Assembly: GCF_030815585.1 (NCBI RefSeq)
Contig: NZ_JAUSWY010000001.1
Location: 186,001-250,000 of the forward strand
Direction: 5' to 3'
Origin: Arthrobacter pascens
GTDB lineage: Bacteria > Actinomycetota > Actinomycetes > Actinomycetales > Micrococcaceae
DNA: 64,000 bases
A program made the translations under genes and the position numbers. How positions within the stretch are numbered: the stretch's first letter is position 1; each line of letters begins with the position of its first letter. The notes under the pieces are model-generated. The model had not been told where the DNA came from. It worked only from the letters and a program-made list of their open reading frames with translations, and made no database searches. This document shows, one piece after another, positions 18,357-27,593 of this stretch.

Positions 18357-20990
18357 TCAGTGGGGGAGGTGCTCGCCGACGAGGGCCAGGTTCTGGATCA
18401 CAGCGAGCCCGAACTGCGAAGCATCGTTGGTGGAGACGGTTGGTGCCTCGTCGACGGAAAGCAGCACGTGCGGCGGTTCGATGGTCCGCAGGGTGAAGGC
18501 TGAATGGTGGTTAAGGTGCTCCCCGCCCGCCGCGAAACTTTCCCAGGCGCGAGCGGCCAGGCCGGGGTCCCGGAGCCGTGACGCGGCATAGGCGCTGAGC
18601 CTGCTGTGCGCCTGGGTGAGGTAGATGCCGTCCAGGGGCTGGCCCACAGCCTCGGTCTGTTCCTGCTCCGTGGCAAGGAAAAGCCGGCAGTACTGCAGCC
18701 ACGCACGCTCGAAGTCCTTGTCCGGGACAAGATCCACCAGTTCGCTGCAGATCTCCACCAGGCCGAACACGGCGCTGAGGTGGGACACGCGAATGGCTTC
18801 CCTGCCGGCGTCGAACCGTCCTTTGTCCAGGTTGTAAAGGGCCTCGCCCGTGAGGAAGCCGTACTTGAGCGCACCGATGTCCGCCATGGTGCCGAGGAGC
18901 CGGTCGCGGGAGCGGGGATTGCCCGTACGCTCCCAGTCCGTCAGCCAGGTTGCGGCCAGGGAACCCCAATCGGTGCCCAGCCCGACGCCCAGGGCGTTCC
19001 GGTCCGGCCGGTACGTGGCGATGTCCGGCCGCACTTTGCGGACCGGGTCCAGGCCCAGGAAGTTCTGGTCGCTGTCCACAAGTTCGGAGAGGAGATCCCC
19101 GGTGCGTTCGTCCGCGGTGAGGTAGTAGTAGAAACGGCGGTACGCGGGCGTGCTGATGCGCAGCTGCTTGGCGCTGCAGCCCCAGTGCTGCACGTTGTGC
19201 CGGGAGCCCAGGCCGCGCCAGGGGCCTGAATGGTAGACGTCCACCTCGCCGGTGTGCCGCGTCATGGCTTCGGCGAAGCGGAAGATATCGGCACGGCCGG
19301 ACCGGAGGTACGAATACCAGAGCCACAGATCGGGGGACAGTTCGGAGTTGTCCCACGCGTAGCCGCCCACGTCATAGCGCCAGACGTGGCGGTCGGCGTC
19401 GTAGGTGTGCATCACGTCGCCGTAGTTCCAGAACCCGTACCAGCGGCGCTGCTCCACCTGGCCGGCGTAGAAGTCGAAGAGGAAGTCCAGCCTGTCCTCG
19501 AGTTCCGCGCGAGCCGGCGTGCTGCGGTCCACCGGGGCCCAGTCCCCGAACACCTGTGCGGAGTGGAGGTACTCCGGGGTCGCCTGCAGCAGCGCAGGAG
19601 TGGAAGCTGCCTTCGCGTCCGCTGCCAGGGTTTCGGTGGCCGGGGTGGAGCTGTAGGCAAATAAGGTCAGTTCGTGCGTCCGGGCGATGCCGTTTGGGTT
19701 GCCGAAGCCGGGTTCGTAATCCTCGTACGTGATTTCCAGGCCTTCGAGCTGGTCCTCGAAGGTGTCCTGGCCCAGGCCGTCGTGGTAAAACCGCAGGTCC
19801 ATGGGCTGTGCTTCCGGCGAGTACAGCCATGCGGTCAGCGAGGCCTCGTCCGTGGCGGCATTGCGGATGTCCAGCTGGCCGGGATGGGACTGCCAGAAGT
19901 CCCGGACGCACACGCCCAGGCCGCCGTGGGTGTCGCTCAGCGAGCAGAATCCGGCGGCCCTCGTGCCGCCCGAAATGCCCACCCAGGCATGGCCCGGGGC
20001 GGTCCGCTTGCGCAATTCGAAGCCGTCCGCGCTGAGCTGGCTGAGGGTGTAGTCGTTCCAGGCTGGAATGAGGTGGAGCCTGCGGGAAACCTCTTCGTTC
20101 CATTCGGCCAGCGGCGGGGTGGGGCTCCCGGCGATCTGGGCCCGGCGGACGGCCTCCCCCGGGTCCCGGCGCAGCCCGGTCAGCCCGCGCACCGCTTCGG
20201 CCAGGAAGCCACCGTCCGCGCCGGCGATCCTTATGTGCCGGTCGTGGAGGCCGCTCCGCAGCGGAACCGTGAAACGCACGCCCAGCCCGGCCAGGAAGTC
20301 CTGATCGGCGTCGCCGTCCCAGATGAAGGAGTGGACCAGGCGCACGCTGCGCGCGCCGGCGTAGAAGTAGAACCGGACAACAAAGGGCAGCCAGCTGCGC
20401 GTTCCGCTCGCGGGGGAGTCCGGCCGGTGCGTGCCTTCCAGCCGCACCACGGCCCGGACGGGACCGCTTTGTTCAATCACGACGGCGGTGACCTCACCGG
20501 TGAACGCCTCCCGGGCAAAGCTTCCCGGACCCTCAGCCGGGCCGTCCTGGAGCAGGCTGACCAGCCTCCCGTCACGGGCCACGGTCACGCCTCCCCGGGA
20601 GAGGGTGCTGAACAGGGCGGATCCGCTGCGGCCGATCACCATCTCCAGCGTGCCCGTGGCTACGGTGACGGTGTCTTCGGTCTCCGTCACCACCACCTTG
20701 GGCGACGTTCCGCCGCCAGGCGAGGCGCCGCCGTCGGAATTAACCTGGTACTCCGGGGACGGTGCATCGGTGGCGGGCAGGGCGATTCCTGCCCATTTCA
20801 GCGAGCCGTCAGGCCAGGTGGCCAGCGGCCAGGCCTGGCTGGCAACTGCCAGGCCGCCGGCGTCGTGAACCGTCAATTTGTCCGCGCCGGAGACCGTTCC
20901 GCGGGCAAACGGTATGCCCCACGTGGTTCCGCCGCTGAGCTCCAGGGGCGGGGCGCCGTCGATCCACCTGATCCGGGTGTTTGCAGTCAT
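18357..20990 (-). CDS. YetA/PcRGLX-type protein (exo-rhamnogalacturonan lyase-like)
   Basis: An 877-residue protein whose start (RWIDGAPPLELSGGTTWG, IPFARGTV) matches the N-terminal domain of YetA/PcRGLX-like proteins. Members of this group include a fungal exo-rhamnogalacturonan lyase. A beta-rich front (to about residue 480) is followed by an alpha-barrel-like part rich in aromatic residues (RRWYGFWNYGDVMHTYD; DLWLWYSYLRSGRADIFRF; HNVQHWGCSAKQLR). No signal peptide is visible, so it would act inside the cell on oligosaccharides. I prefer ATG 20990, with GGAAA upstream; ATG 20999 is the alternative. It stands alone, with no pectin transporter or regulator beside it. Confidence 0.65.
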   Translation of the reverse strand: MTANTRIRWIDGAPPLELSGGTTWGIPFARGTVSGADKLTVHDAGGLAVASQAWPLATWPDGSLKWAGIALPATDAPSPEYQVNSDGGASPGGGTSPKVVVTETEDTVTVATGTLEMVIGRSGSALFSTLSRGGVTVARDGRLVSLLQDGPAEGPGSFAREAFTGEVTAVVIEQSGPVRAVVRLEGTHRPDSPASGTRSWLPFVVRFYFYAGARSVRLVHSFIWDGDADQDFLAGLGVRFTVPLRSGLHDRHIRIAGADGGFLAEAVRGLTGLRRDPGEAVRRAQIAGSPTPPLAEWNEEVSRRLHLIPAWNDYTLSQLSADGFELRKRTAPGHAWVGISGGTRAAGFCSLSDTHGGLGVCVRDFWQSHPGQLDIRNAATDEASLTAWLYSPEAQPMDLRFYHDGLGQDTFEDQLEGLEITYEDYEPGFGNPNGIARTHELTLFAYSSTPATETLAADAKAASTPALLQATPEYLHSAQVFGDWAPVDRSTPARAELEDRLDFLFDFYAGQVEQRRWYGFWNYGDVMHTYDADRHVWRYDVGGYAWDNSELSPDLWLWYSYLRSGRADIFRFAEAMTRHTGEVDVYHSGPWRGLGSRHNVQHWGCSAKQLRISTPAYRRFYYYLTADERTGDLLSELVDSDQNFLGLDPVRKVRPDIATYRPDRNALGVGLGTDWGSLAATWLTDWERTGNPRSRDRLLGTMADIGALKYGFLTGEALYNLDKGRFDAGREAIRVSHLSAVFGLVEICSELVDLVPDKDFERAWLQYCRLFLATEQEQTEAVGQPLDGIYLTQAHSRLSAYAASRLRDPGLAARAWESFAAGGEHLNHHSAFTLRTIEPPHVLLSVDEAPTVSTNDASQFGLAVIQNLALVGEHLPH

Positions 20991-21211
20991 CGTGTCCATT
21001 TCCGCTGGGAACCGCCCGGTCTGCCGGCAGCGGCTGGACCCCAGGCCGCATGGGCGCGGCAATGTGAGAAAGCGGTTTCTGATACGGCAATAACCTAGCG
21101 CCCTTCGGAACGGATCCGCAAGGGCCATCCACAAAGATGGAGCAATGGTCCAGATGGCGGAAGCTTTCCCGCGTTGATTGGGGTCATCTGGAAAAGAACA
21201 CGGCCGCTGGC

Positions 21212-21388
21212 CTACTTGTCCTGTGCAAGCTCTCCGGCATCCGCGACTTCTGTATCCGCGCCTTCTGTATCTATGCCTTCGGCAGGGTCCTGCGAATGCA
21301 TCCGAAGGTCGGTGGGATCGGCGTCCAAATCCCCTTCGGCCGGGGCCTCACTGTGGATTCGCTGCGCCGCTGCTAACTTCTCACTCAT
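21212..21388 (-). CDS. 58-residue acidic hypothetical protein
   Basis: A short gene with a very good ribosome site (AGGAG, eight bases before ATG). It begins MSEKLAAAQRIHSEAPAEGD and carries short acidic repeats (DTEGADTEVADAGE). It has no cysteine, membrane segment or signal peptide and is likely disordered. The ribosome site and the clear protein-like composition are the support; no family is recognised. It lies between the YetA-like gene and the APH gene, on the same strand as both. Confidence 0.55.
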   Translation of the reverse strand: MSEKLAAAQRIHSEAPAEGDLDADPTDLRMHSQDPAEGIDTEGADTEVADAGELAQDK

Positions 21389-21554
21389 GACTGGTGCTCC
21401 TGTGCTGCCGTTGGGGCCATGAACCGTGCTCTATTCATCATTCAGCCCCTGCATCTCCGGCCTGTCAAGGACTGCAACTGTTAACGCTGCTGGCTGACTT
21501 TGCTCCGCTCGATGTGCGCGGAGCGTCGACTGTGGCGAGTGCTCGATTTGGATG

Positions 21555-22514
21555 CTACGGCATGTCAGCGAAGTCCTTGAGGAGCCGCTGGATATCGCGA
21601 CGAGGTCCGGCGGCCACGCTGGGATTGCCTTCCAGCGCGCCCACCAGATTGATCAAGGCCTTCCAGAGCGCCCAACCGCGTCCGCGTGACCACGTTGCCT
21701 GGTCAACGCCGAGCGTTTCCCGGAACGCACGGCGGGCAGACGAATCGACGAGCGTCCAGGCGATGACGATGTCACACGCCGGGTCACCGACACCGGAGCT
21801 CCCGAAGTCGATGACGGCTGAAAGCTCGCCGTCACGGGTCAGCAGATTCCCGGCGGCGACATCCCCGTGGAACCAGACGGGATCACCATCCCACCGGGCC
21901 CTGACTGCATGATCCCAGACCCGTTTGACGGCGTCGCCCGGAATTTCGCCACCCAGGGCAGCTATCGCTGCGAGCGCCTCGTCGGCGTAGACAGCGGGAG
22001 CTGCCCCTCTGTACCAATTGTGTCTTCCGGGCGCAGGACCGTCCGCCGGATCGACTTCGCGCAAAGCCTTGAGAAAACTGGCCAGCTTGGCCGCGAACGT
22101 GGACATATCCGTGACTGTGGCTTCAGCTGCGGTGCGCCCATCGAGCCAGCGATAAATCGACCATGGGTAGGGATACCCATCTCCGGGCATCCCTTCGGCA
22201 ACGGGCGTGGGAATAGGCAACGGCAGGTTTGGCGCCAGCTTCGGGAGCCACCGTTGTTCCTTGGCAACCTGGAGGGCGTACCACGGGCCACTCGGCAACC
22301 GGACAGTCAACTGCTCGCCGAGCCGGAAGGTCCGGTTGTCCCAACCGTCGGTTTCGACCGACCGGATGGGCAGACTGGCCCATTCCGGAAATTGCCTATC
22401 GACCAGCTTGCGGGCAAGCCGGCTATCGATAGGCACCCCAACCTTCTCGGGACAGTCAGTTTCCTCGTTGATTCTCACCCGCCCGATCTTTTCCGCCTTC
22501 AGCCCAAAAATCAA
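21555..22514 (-). CDS. aminoglycoside-phosphotransferase-family kinase
   Basis: A 319-residue kinase-like protein with the APH catalytic loop WFHGDVAAGNLL (HGDxxxxN) and the metal-binding VIDFGSSGVGDPACD. The N-terminal ATP lobe (TDGWDNRTFRLGEQLTVRLP) is complete. Many such chromosomal proteins phosphorylate metabolites rather than antibiotics, so resistance should not be assumed. The start is uncertain: ATG 22514, or a GTG twelve codons later (22478), since the family tends to begin near VRINEETDCPEKVG. Single gene. Confidence 0.85.
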   Translation of the reverse strand: MIFGLKAEKIGRVRINEETDCPEKVGVPIDSRLARKLVDRQFPEWASLPIRSVETDGWDNRTFRLGEQLTVRLPSGPWYALQVAKEQRWLPKLAPNLPLPIPTPVAEGMPGDGYPYPWSIYRWLDGRTAAEATVTDMSTFAAKLASFLKALREVDPADGPAPGRHNWYRGAAPAVYADEALAAIAALGGEIPGDAVKRVWDHAVRARWDGDPVWFHGDVAAGNLLTRDGELSAVIDFGSSGVGDPACDIVIAWTLVDSSARRAFRETLGVDQATWSRGRGWALWKALINLVGALEGNPSVAAGPRRDIQRLLKDFADMP

Positions 22515-22684
22515 CGGCCCGCCCAGCGACTCAACGTCCCGGGTACTCTGGCCGCGGTCCTTGTTCTGTGCTGGACTGGGTGATGCATTGTGCCTTCAGT
22601 ACGGGCAACACCCAGTACGTGCAACACCGACCAAAGCACCGACGCCAGCCGGTCCTGCCCGGCTGTTTGGGAAGGAATATTCTT

Positions 22685-23296
22685 ATGGCAACGCACAAGA
22701 TCGGATACTTCGTCGGGAGCCTGGCAAGCGGCTCCATCAACCGAACCCTGTCCAAGGCCCTGATCAAGCTGGCTCCGGAAGACCTGGAGTTCACGGAGAT
22801 CCGCATCAAGGACCTGCCGCTTTACAGCTACGACTACGACGCCGATTTTCCGCCGGAAGGGCGGGCCCTCAAGGAAGCGATCGAAGGCTCGGACGGCATC
22901 CTCTTTGTGTCGCCGGAGTACAACCGTTCCATTCCCGGGGCCCTTAAGAACGCCATCGATTGGGGTTCCCGCCCGTGGGGTACGAATTCCTTCTCGCGCA
23001 AGCCCACCGGCATCATCGGCGCATCGCCCGGTGGCATCGGTACCGCCGTCATGCAGTCGTCCATGCGGAGCGTCCTGAGCTTCCTGGATGCACCCCAGCT
23101 CAACGCACCGGAGGCCTACATCAAGTTCAAAGCCGACGTTTTCGGAGCGGACGGCGACGTCAGGGACGAATCCACCGCCAAATTCCTTCGCCACTACATG
23201 GAGGAATATTGCGCGTTCGTCCAGCGGGTGCTGGCCGCCAACGCTCCAGGCCACATTGGCGACCTGGAGCCGGACGCGGACAAGCTGTCCCGTTGA
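22685..23296 (+). CDS. NADPH-dependent FMN reductase (flavodoxin-like quinone reductase)
   Basis: A 203-residue flavodoxin-fold protein. The FMN-phosphate loop is VGSLASGSINRTL, the second flavin segment is FVSPEYNRSIPGALKNAIDWG (SPEYN..PG..KN.ID is the family signature), and a third is GASPGGIGT. It reduces FMN, quinones or azo compounds with NAD(P)H. The ATG follows AAGGAA. It is transcribed away from the APH gene and converges on the kinase fragment. Confidence 0.9.
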   Translation: MATHKIGYFVGSLASGSINRTLSKALIKLAPEDLEFTEIRIKDLPLYSYDYDADFPPEGRALKEAIEGSDGILFVSPEYNRSIPGALKNAIDWGSRPWGTNSFSRKPTGIIGASPGGIGTAVMQSSMRSVLSFLDAPQLNAPEAYIKFKADVFGADGDVRDESTAKFLRHYMEEYCAFVQRVLAANAPGHIGDLEPDADKLSR

Positions 23297-23347
23297 TACA
23301 CAGGTTCGTGAACCGGATCCGGCGCGGGCCTGGCAGCCTCAACATGG

Positions 23348-23875
23348 CTAGTCCAGCGGCAGGGTGACGGTCACGGTGGTGCCCCGCCCGGGGCTGGAGC
23401 TGATGTCAATGGTGCCGCCGGCTTCGTGGACCGCCACGGACATCAGCCGGAGACCGTACCCGTGGTGCCGGCCGCTGTTCACGATCCGGCTGTCAAAGCC
23501 CGTGCCGTCGTCGGACACCACCAGCCGGATCCCGTGACCCACGGCGGCGAGCTGGACAGTCAGTTGGGAGGCGTCCGAGTATTTGAAGGCGTTGCTTAAC
23601 GCTTCCCGGGCCGACTGGTAGAGGAGGGACGCGCGGTCCGCCGGAATCTCGATGCCCCAGTGCGGAGTATCCCAGCGGACTGCGGTCCCTTGCTGACGGA
23701 GGGGCATCGTGAGGCGGTCAATGCAGCCGGCAAGCCCCAGGGCGTGGAAGTCGAGCGGGTGCTGATCGGTGATCACGCCGCCGACGGCGGTTACTGCATC
23801 CAGAGCTGGTTCATTCCCCATGACTTCCTGCTTCCCCGCAGCTGGTGGTCTGATATTTCCAGCGTGGACCGCCAA
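23348..23875 (-). CDS. C-terminal fragment of a NarL-type sensor histidine kinase
   Basis: At most 175 residues. It holds the HATPase_c domain: N box in REALSNAFKYS, G1 box DDGTGFD, G2 box in GYGLRLMSVAVHEAGG. The stretch before it (DQHPLDFHALGLAGCIDRL) matches the end of the HisKA_3 dimerisation region. The H box with the phosphorylated histidine, any sensor domain and any membrane helix are absent, and no response-regulator gene adjoins. A likely start is ATG 23821. It looks like the 3' remnant of a deleted kinase gene, though expression as a stand-alone ATPase domain cannot be excluded. Confidence 0.65.
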   Translation of the reverse strand: MAVHAGNIRPPAAGKQEVMGNEPALDAVTAVGGVITDQHPLDFHALGLAGCIDRLTMPLRQQGTAVRWDTPHWGIEIPADRASLLYQSAREALSNAFKYSDASQLTVQLAAVGHGIRLVVSDDGTGFDSRIVNSGRHHGYGLRLMSVAVHEAGGTIDISSSPGRGTTVTVTLPLD

Positions 23876-23967
23876 CTGCAGGGCTTGCGAAGCATTCCCT
23901 CAAGATCAGGTCAATTTTGGCGAGGCACAGCGAGGCACAGGGACCAGTGTTTCGGTGGGGCCCGCCG

Positions 23968-25122
23968 CTACCGGCCGGCGCGCACCGCTGCGAAGAACGC
24001 CCGAATGTCGCCGGCGACAACGGAGGGTACCTCCAAGGCGGCGAAGTGGCCGCCCTCGTCGAACCGGCTCCAGTGCACGATGTTCGAGTTGTCGCGCTCG
24101 GCAAAGACCCGAATGGTTTGGAAGTCGTCCTTAAAGACGGCGACGCCGGTGCGGGCAGCGTTCACCTGCGGCTCCGCCCCGGCGCGAGCGTTTTCCAGGT
24201 AGCTGCGGCTCATGCCCGCCGCGGCATTCGCGAACCAGTTCACGGTGACCTCCGTGAGGATCTTCTCGAGCGGAACCAGCGAGGTGCCGTTGCCGAAGGA
24301 GTTGAACAACTCGCTATAGGCGAGGAGTCCCACGGGCGAGTCGCTGAGCCCCGCAGCAACAGTCTGAGGCCGGCTCGCGTTCATCGTGTTGTAGCCGCCC
24401 ACGGACTGGAACCACTGCATGTGCTCCAGGCCCGCGTAGTCCTGTGGTTCGAGTCGCTCGAATTCGCTCGGGTCGCCGGACGGGAACGAGAAGAGCTGCA
24501 GCACGTGCAGGCCGAGGAACCCGTCGGGGTTCAGCAGGCCGAGCTCGCGGGCCACCATGGCGCCGTTGTCCGATCCGTGGATGCCATACTCGGCATAACC
24601 GAGCCCGCGCATGAGGGCATCGTACGCGCGGGCCACGCGCGCAGTGGTCCAGCCGGCCTCGGTGACGGGGTTGGAGAAGCCGTAGCCGGGAGCGTCGGGG
24701 ATGACCACGTCGAACGAATCTTCCGCCCGGCCGCCGTGTGCCACGGGGTCTGTTAGTTCGCTGATCATGTCCAGGTAGTCGACAGATGACCCCGGATACG
24801 TGTGCGCCAGCAGCAGGGGTGTCGCGCCCGGGTGCGGCGAGCGTACATGGATGAAGTGGATCGCCTGCCCGTCGATCTCGGTTGTAAAGTGCGGCACGGA
24901 GTTGATGCGCGCCTCTTCGGCACGCCAGTCGAAGCGGGTGCTCCACGCGTCCAGTGCGTCGCGGAGGTAGGCGTTGGGCGTTCCCGCGTCCCAGTTGTCA
25001 ACGGGCGCGGGCTGCGGCAGCCGCGTCCGGGCGAGGCGCTCCATGAGGTCGTCAAGTTCGGCCTGGGACACTTCGAGGCGGAAAGGGCGGACGTCGATGC
25101 TGGTTGCTGTGGTGTTCGTCAT
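23968..25122 (-). CDS. epoxide hydrolase (microsomal type, EHN domain)
   Basis: A 384-residue alpha/beta hydrolase with the N-terminal EHN domain (RPFRLEVSQAELDDLMERLA; LPQPAPVDNWD). The oxyanion segment HTYPGSS corresponds to HGWPGS. The nucleophile is Asp185 in HGSDNGAMVAREL, and the base His is in FDEGGHFAALE near residue 357. It should open epoxides to diols, but substrate is unknown. The start is ATG 25122; the much longer upstream frame crosses the divergent regulator and is not real. It is divergent from a WYL regulator across 63 bases, a common arrangement for local control. Confidence 0.88.
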   Translation of the reverse strand: MTNTTATSIDVRPFRLEVSQAELDDLMERLARTRLPQPAPVDNWDAGTPNAYLRDALDAWSTRFDWRAEEARINSVPHFTTEIDGQAIHFIHVRSPHPGATPLLLAHTYPGSSVDYLDMISELTDPVAHGGRAEDSFDVVIPDAPGYGFSNPVTEAGWTTARVARAYDALMRGLGYAEYGIHGSDNGAMVARELGLLNPDGFLGLHVLQLFSFPSGDPSEFERLEPQDYAGLEHMQWFQSVGGYNTMNASRPQTVAAGLSDSPVGLLAYSELFNSFGNGTSLVPLEKILTEVTVNWFANAAAGMSRSYLENARAGAEPQVNAARTGVAVFKDDFQTIRVFAERDNSNIVHWSRFDEGGHFAALEVPSVVAGDIRAFFAAVRAGR

Positions 25123-25185
25123 GTCTTCGACGATACGGTGGATATAGGCACCGTTTCTTCCTAATGGAAGCAGGGATTTTACTCG

Positions 25186-26139
25186 ATGTCCTCCACTGCA
25201 GAACGCCTCCTGGCGCTCCTTTCCCTGCTGCAGTCCCGGCCCGGCTGGACGGGCGCGGACCTCTCCGCACGCCTCGGCGTCTCCACGCGCACCATGCGCA
25301 AGGATATCGACCGCCTGCGGGAGCTCGGCTATCCGGTGGAGGCCACGCGCGGGGCTGCCGGCGGCTATCGGCTCGGTGCCGGCGGCAAGCTCCCGCCGCT
25401 CCTCCTCGACGACGAGGAGGCCGTCGCCGTCGCTGTCGGCCTGCGCTCGGCAACGGGCATCGCCGGCATTGCCGAATCGAGTGCCCGCGCCCTCGCGAAA
25501 CTTGAGCAGGTGCTGCCGTCGCGGCTGCGGCCAACAGTCACGGCACTCTCGAACGTGGACCGGGCACCCGAGAACACTGGAACGGATGCCCCCGACCCCG
25601 AGGTCAACCACTCGGTTCTCGCAGCCATTGCCGCGGCAATACGCGACGTCGAATGGTTCAGGTTCGATGACCGCGGAACGTCCAGGCTGGTGGAGCCCTA
25701 TCGCCTGCTGAGCTGGCACCGGCGCTGGTACCTGGTGGGACGTGACCCGGCATCGGCCGAATGGGGGGTCTTCCGTGCCGACTGGATAGAGCCGCGGATG
25801 CCCACCCGCCGCCGGTTCTCCCCGTCTCCGCTGCCGGGCGGTGACTACACAGCTTTCGCCATGCGTTCGATTGCCGCCAGCGGCTGGAAGGTGCACGCGC
25901 GCCTACGCATCGCCGCGCCCGCTGAGGCTGTGCTGGCCCGGATCAACCATTCGGTGGGGGTGGTTGAGTCGATCTCAGATACCGAGTCTGTGCTGGTCAC
26001 CGGCGCCGACAGCCTGGAAACGGTCGCCGCGTACATCGGCATGCTGGGCATGGATTTCACGGTTGAGTCGCCGGCGGACCTTGTGCCGCACCTGAGGCAC
26101 CTGGCCGAGGTCTACCTCAGGGCGGCCGGGGCCTCATAG
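25186..26139 (+). CDS. HTH-11/WYL-domain transcriptional regulator
   Basis: A 317-residue regulator. Residues 1-60 are a winged helix (RLGVSTRTMRKDIDRLRELG). A WYL domain follows (LVEPYRLLSWHRRWYLVGRD near 165-190) and then a WCX-type C-terminal domain (VVESISDTESVLVTGADSLE). Such proteins sense small ligands or nucleic acids and often control an adjacent divergent gene. Here the neighbour is the epoxide hydrolase, whose start is 63 bases away. Confidence 0.9.
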   Translation: MSSTAERLLALLSLLQSRPGWTGADLSARLGVSTRTMRKDIDRLRELGYPVEATRGAAGGYRLGAGGKLPPLLLDDEEAVAVAVGLRSATGIAGIAESSARALAKLEQVLPSRLRPTVTALSNVDRAPENTGTDAPDPEVNHSVLAAIAAAIRDVEWFRFDDRGTSRLVEPYRLLSWHRRWYLVGRDPASAEWGVFRADWIEPRMPTRRRFSPSPLPGGDYTAFAMRSIAASGWKVHARLRIAAPAEAVLARINHSVGVVESISDTESVLVTGADSLETVAAYIGMLGMDFTVESPADLVPHLRHLAEVYLRAAGAS

Positions 26140-26366
26140 GCGGATTACCGCTGCATCCTTCTTGACGAAAGCTTGAGCGTTTGTTTCTGTTTCTCTGCTG
26201 ATGGTTTGCGTTCACCTTGGAATACTCGAAAGTCAATAGGAATTTGAAGACTTCCGGTGGGGATTATGGGAAAAATGCGCGGTGCATCACAGAGTCATGC
26301 AATAAATCAGACTGACGGTCTTTATTTTCCCAGTTTATTTGGGTTCCGGCATGGGGCAACATCCGG

Positions 26367-27407
26367 GTGATTACGGTTCTTATTCCGGCCCATAACGAGG
26401 CCGCCGGCATCAGCCAAACCCTGAAATCGCTCAAAGACCAGACCTTTTTGCCCGCCAGGGTGATTGTTGTTGCCGACAATTGCACCGACGCCACCGAACG
26501 GATTGCCTTGGCCGAGGGCGCGGAAGTCATCGCCACCCTGGGAAATACGGACAAAAAGGCCGGGGCGCTGAACTTTGCCCTCAGCGCGCTCCTCCCGGGC
26601 GCCGCCCCTGAGGACATGATCCTGATCCAGGATGCCGACTCCCAACTGTCCCCTGACTTCATCGAGCGGGCAGTGGGGCACCTGCAGGCGGACTCACGGC
26701 TCGGGGCGGTGGGAGGCGTCTTCCGCGGAGCGCACGGCGGAGGCTTCGTGGGCCACCTACAACGGAACGAATACGCCCGGTACGCGCGGGATGTGAAGCG
26801 GCTCAAGGGAAAATGCCTGGTGGTCACCGGCACGGCCGCGCTGTTCAGGGCCCGGACGCTCCGGGACGTCGTCGCGGCCAGGCTGGACGGGACTCTGCCT
26901 CCCGGCAACGGGCGCGGCGGCGTCTACGACACCTCGGTCCTGACCGAGGACAACGAGCTCTCGTTCGCCCTGCTCACGCTCCATTACCGGATCAAGTCCC
27001 CGGCCGACTGCACGCTGGTCACGGAAGTCATGCCTACCTGGCGGGAGCTGTGGGCGCAGCGGCTCCGGTGGAAGCGCGGAGCGATGGAGAACTGCGTCCA
27101 GTATGGCTGGACCCGGGTCACCCGCCCGTACTGGGGGAGGCAGGCGCTCTCCGTGGTGGGAGTGTTAGTGACGCTGGCCTATTTCGGCACGGTGGCGTTT
27201 GCACTGGGCACGGGAGCGGGGCTGCACATTCAGCCTTTCTGGCTTGCCGTGACCGGTGTCTTCGTGATCGAACGCGTGGTGACTGTGCGGCTGCGCGGAT
27301 GGAAATACATGCTTGCCGCCGCCACCATGTACGAACTCGTGATCGACCTGTTCCTGCAGGCGGTCCACGCGAAGGCGTACGCAGATGCAGCCCTTAACAA
27401 CAAGTAA
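26367..27407 (+). CDS. processive family-2 glycosyltransferase
   Basis: A 346-residue membrane glycosyltransferase. The UDP-sugar site shows DAD (89-91), the catalytic-base motif TED (193-195) and the processivity motif QRLRW (231-235), the same set as in cellulose, hyaluronan and poly-GlcNAc synthases. Two or three membrane helices follow from about residue 250 (VGVLVTLAYFGTVAFALG; FWLAVTGVFVIERVV). The N-terminal membrane helices of those synthases are absent. The start is GTG 26367. A tiny LAxTG-type protein follows 14 bases after the stop. The polymer made is unknown. Confidence 0.88.
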   Translation: MITVLIPAHNEAAGISQTLKSLKDQTFLPARVIVVADNCTDATERIALAEGAEVIATLGNTDKKAGALNFALSALLPGAAPEDMILIQDADSQLSPDFIERAVGHLQADSRLGAVGGVFRGAHGGGFVGHLQRNEYARYARDVKRLKGKCLVVTGTAALFRARTLRDVVAARLDGTLPPGNGRGGVYDTSVLTEDNELSFALLTLHYRIKSPADCTLVTEVMPTWRELWAQRLRWKRGAMENCVQYGWTRVTRPYWGRQALSVVGVLVTLAYFGTVAFALGTGAGLHIQPFWLAVTGVFVIERVVTVRLRGWKYMLAAATMYELVIDLFLQAVHAKAYADAALNNK

Positions 27408-27421
27408 GTCTGGTAACAACT

Positions 27422-27583
27422 ATGTATGACAACCCAGCAGCCCCGGCCGCGGCCGGTGCCGGTTCTGGAACGCTCGCCATGACGGGGGCAGGCGACCTGT
27501 TCTGGATCGGCCTGGCAGCATTCGCACTCTTGGCCCTGGGCCTTGCCATCAAGCGGATCGTTCCGGTCCGGGGCGGCAAGTAG
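27422..27583 (+). CDS. 53-residue membrane protein with a LAMTG sorting-like motif
   Basis: A gene shorter than 60 codons, 14 bases after the glycosyltransferase. It has a Pro/Ala/Gly N-terminus (MYDNPAAPAAAGAGSG), then LAMTG, a single hydrophobic helix (FWIGLAAFALLALGLAI) and a basic tail (KRIVPVRGGK). The order motif-helix-Arg/Lys is that of a sortase substrate, and LAxTG is the form used by class E sortases of high-GC actinobacteria. There is no N-terminal signal peptide, so the helix would have to act as signal-anchor. The exported part would be only about 20 residues. Its role, perhaps anchoring or assisting the glycosyltransferase, is inference. Confidence 0.65.
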   Translation: MYDNPAAPAAAGAGSGTLAMTGAGDLFWIGLAAFALLALGLAIKRIVPVRGGK

Positions 27584-27593
27584 CGGGGCTCTG

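Noticed and set aside
19674..21098. Long plus-strand open frame (474 codons)
   Set aside because: Antisense to the YetA-like gene and of the Gly/Arg/Val-rich composition expected opposite a high-GC gene; no family features.
25123..25896. Upstream extension of the epoxide hydrolase frame (to 642 codons)
   Set aside because: It crosses the divergent WYL regulator and has no similarity to hydrolases; the family start fits ATG 25122.
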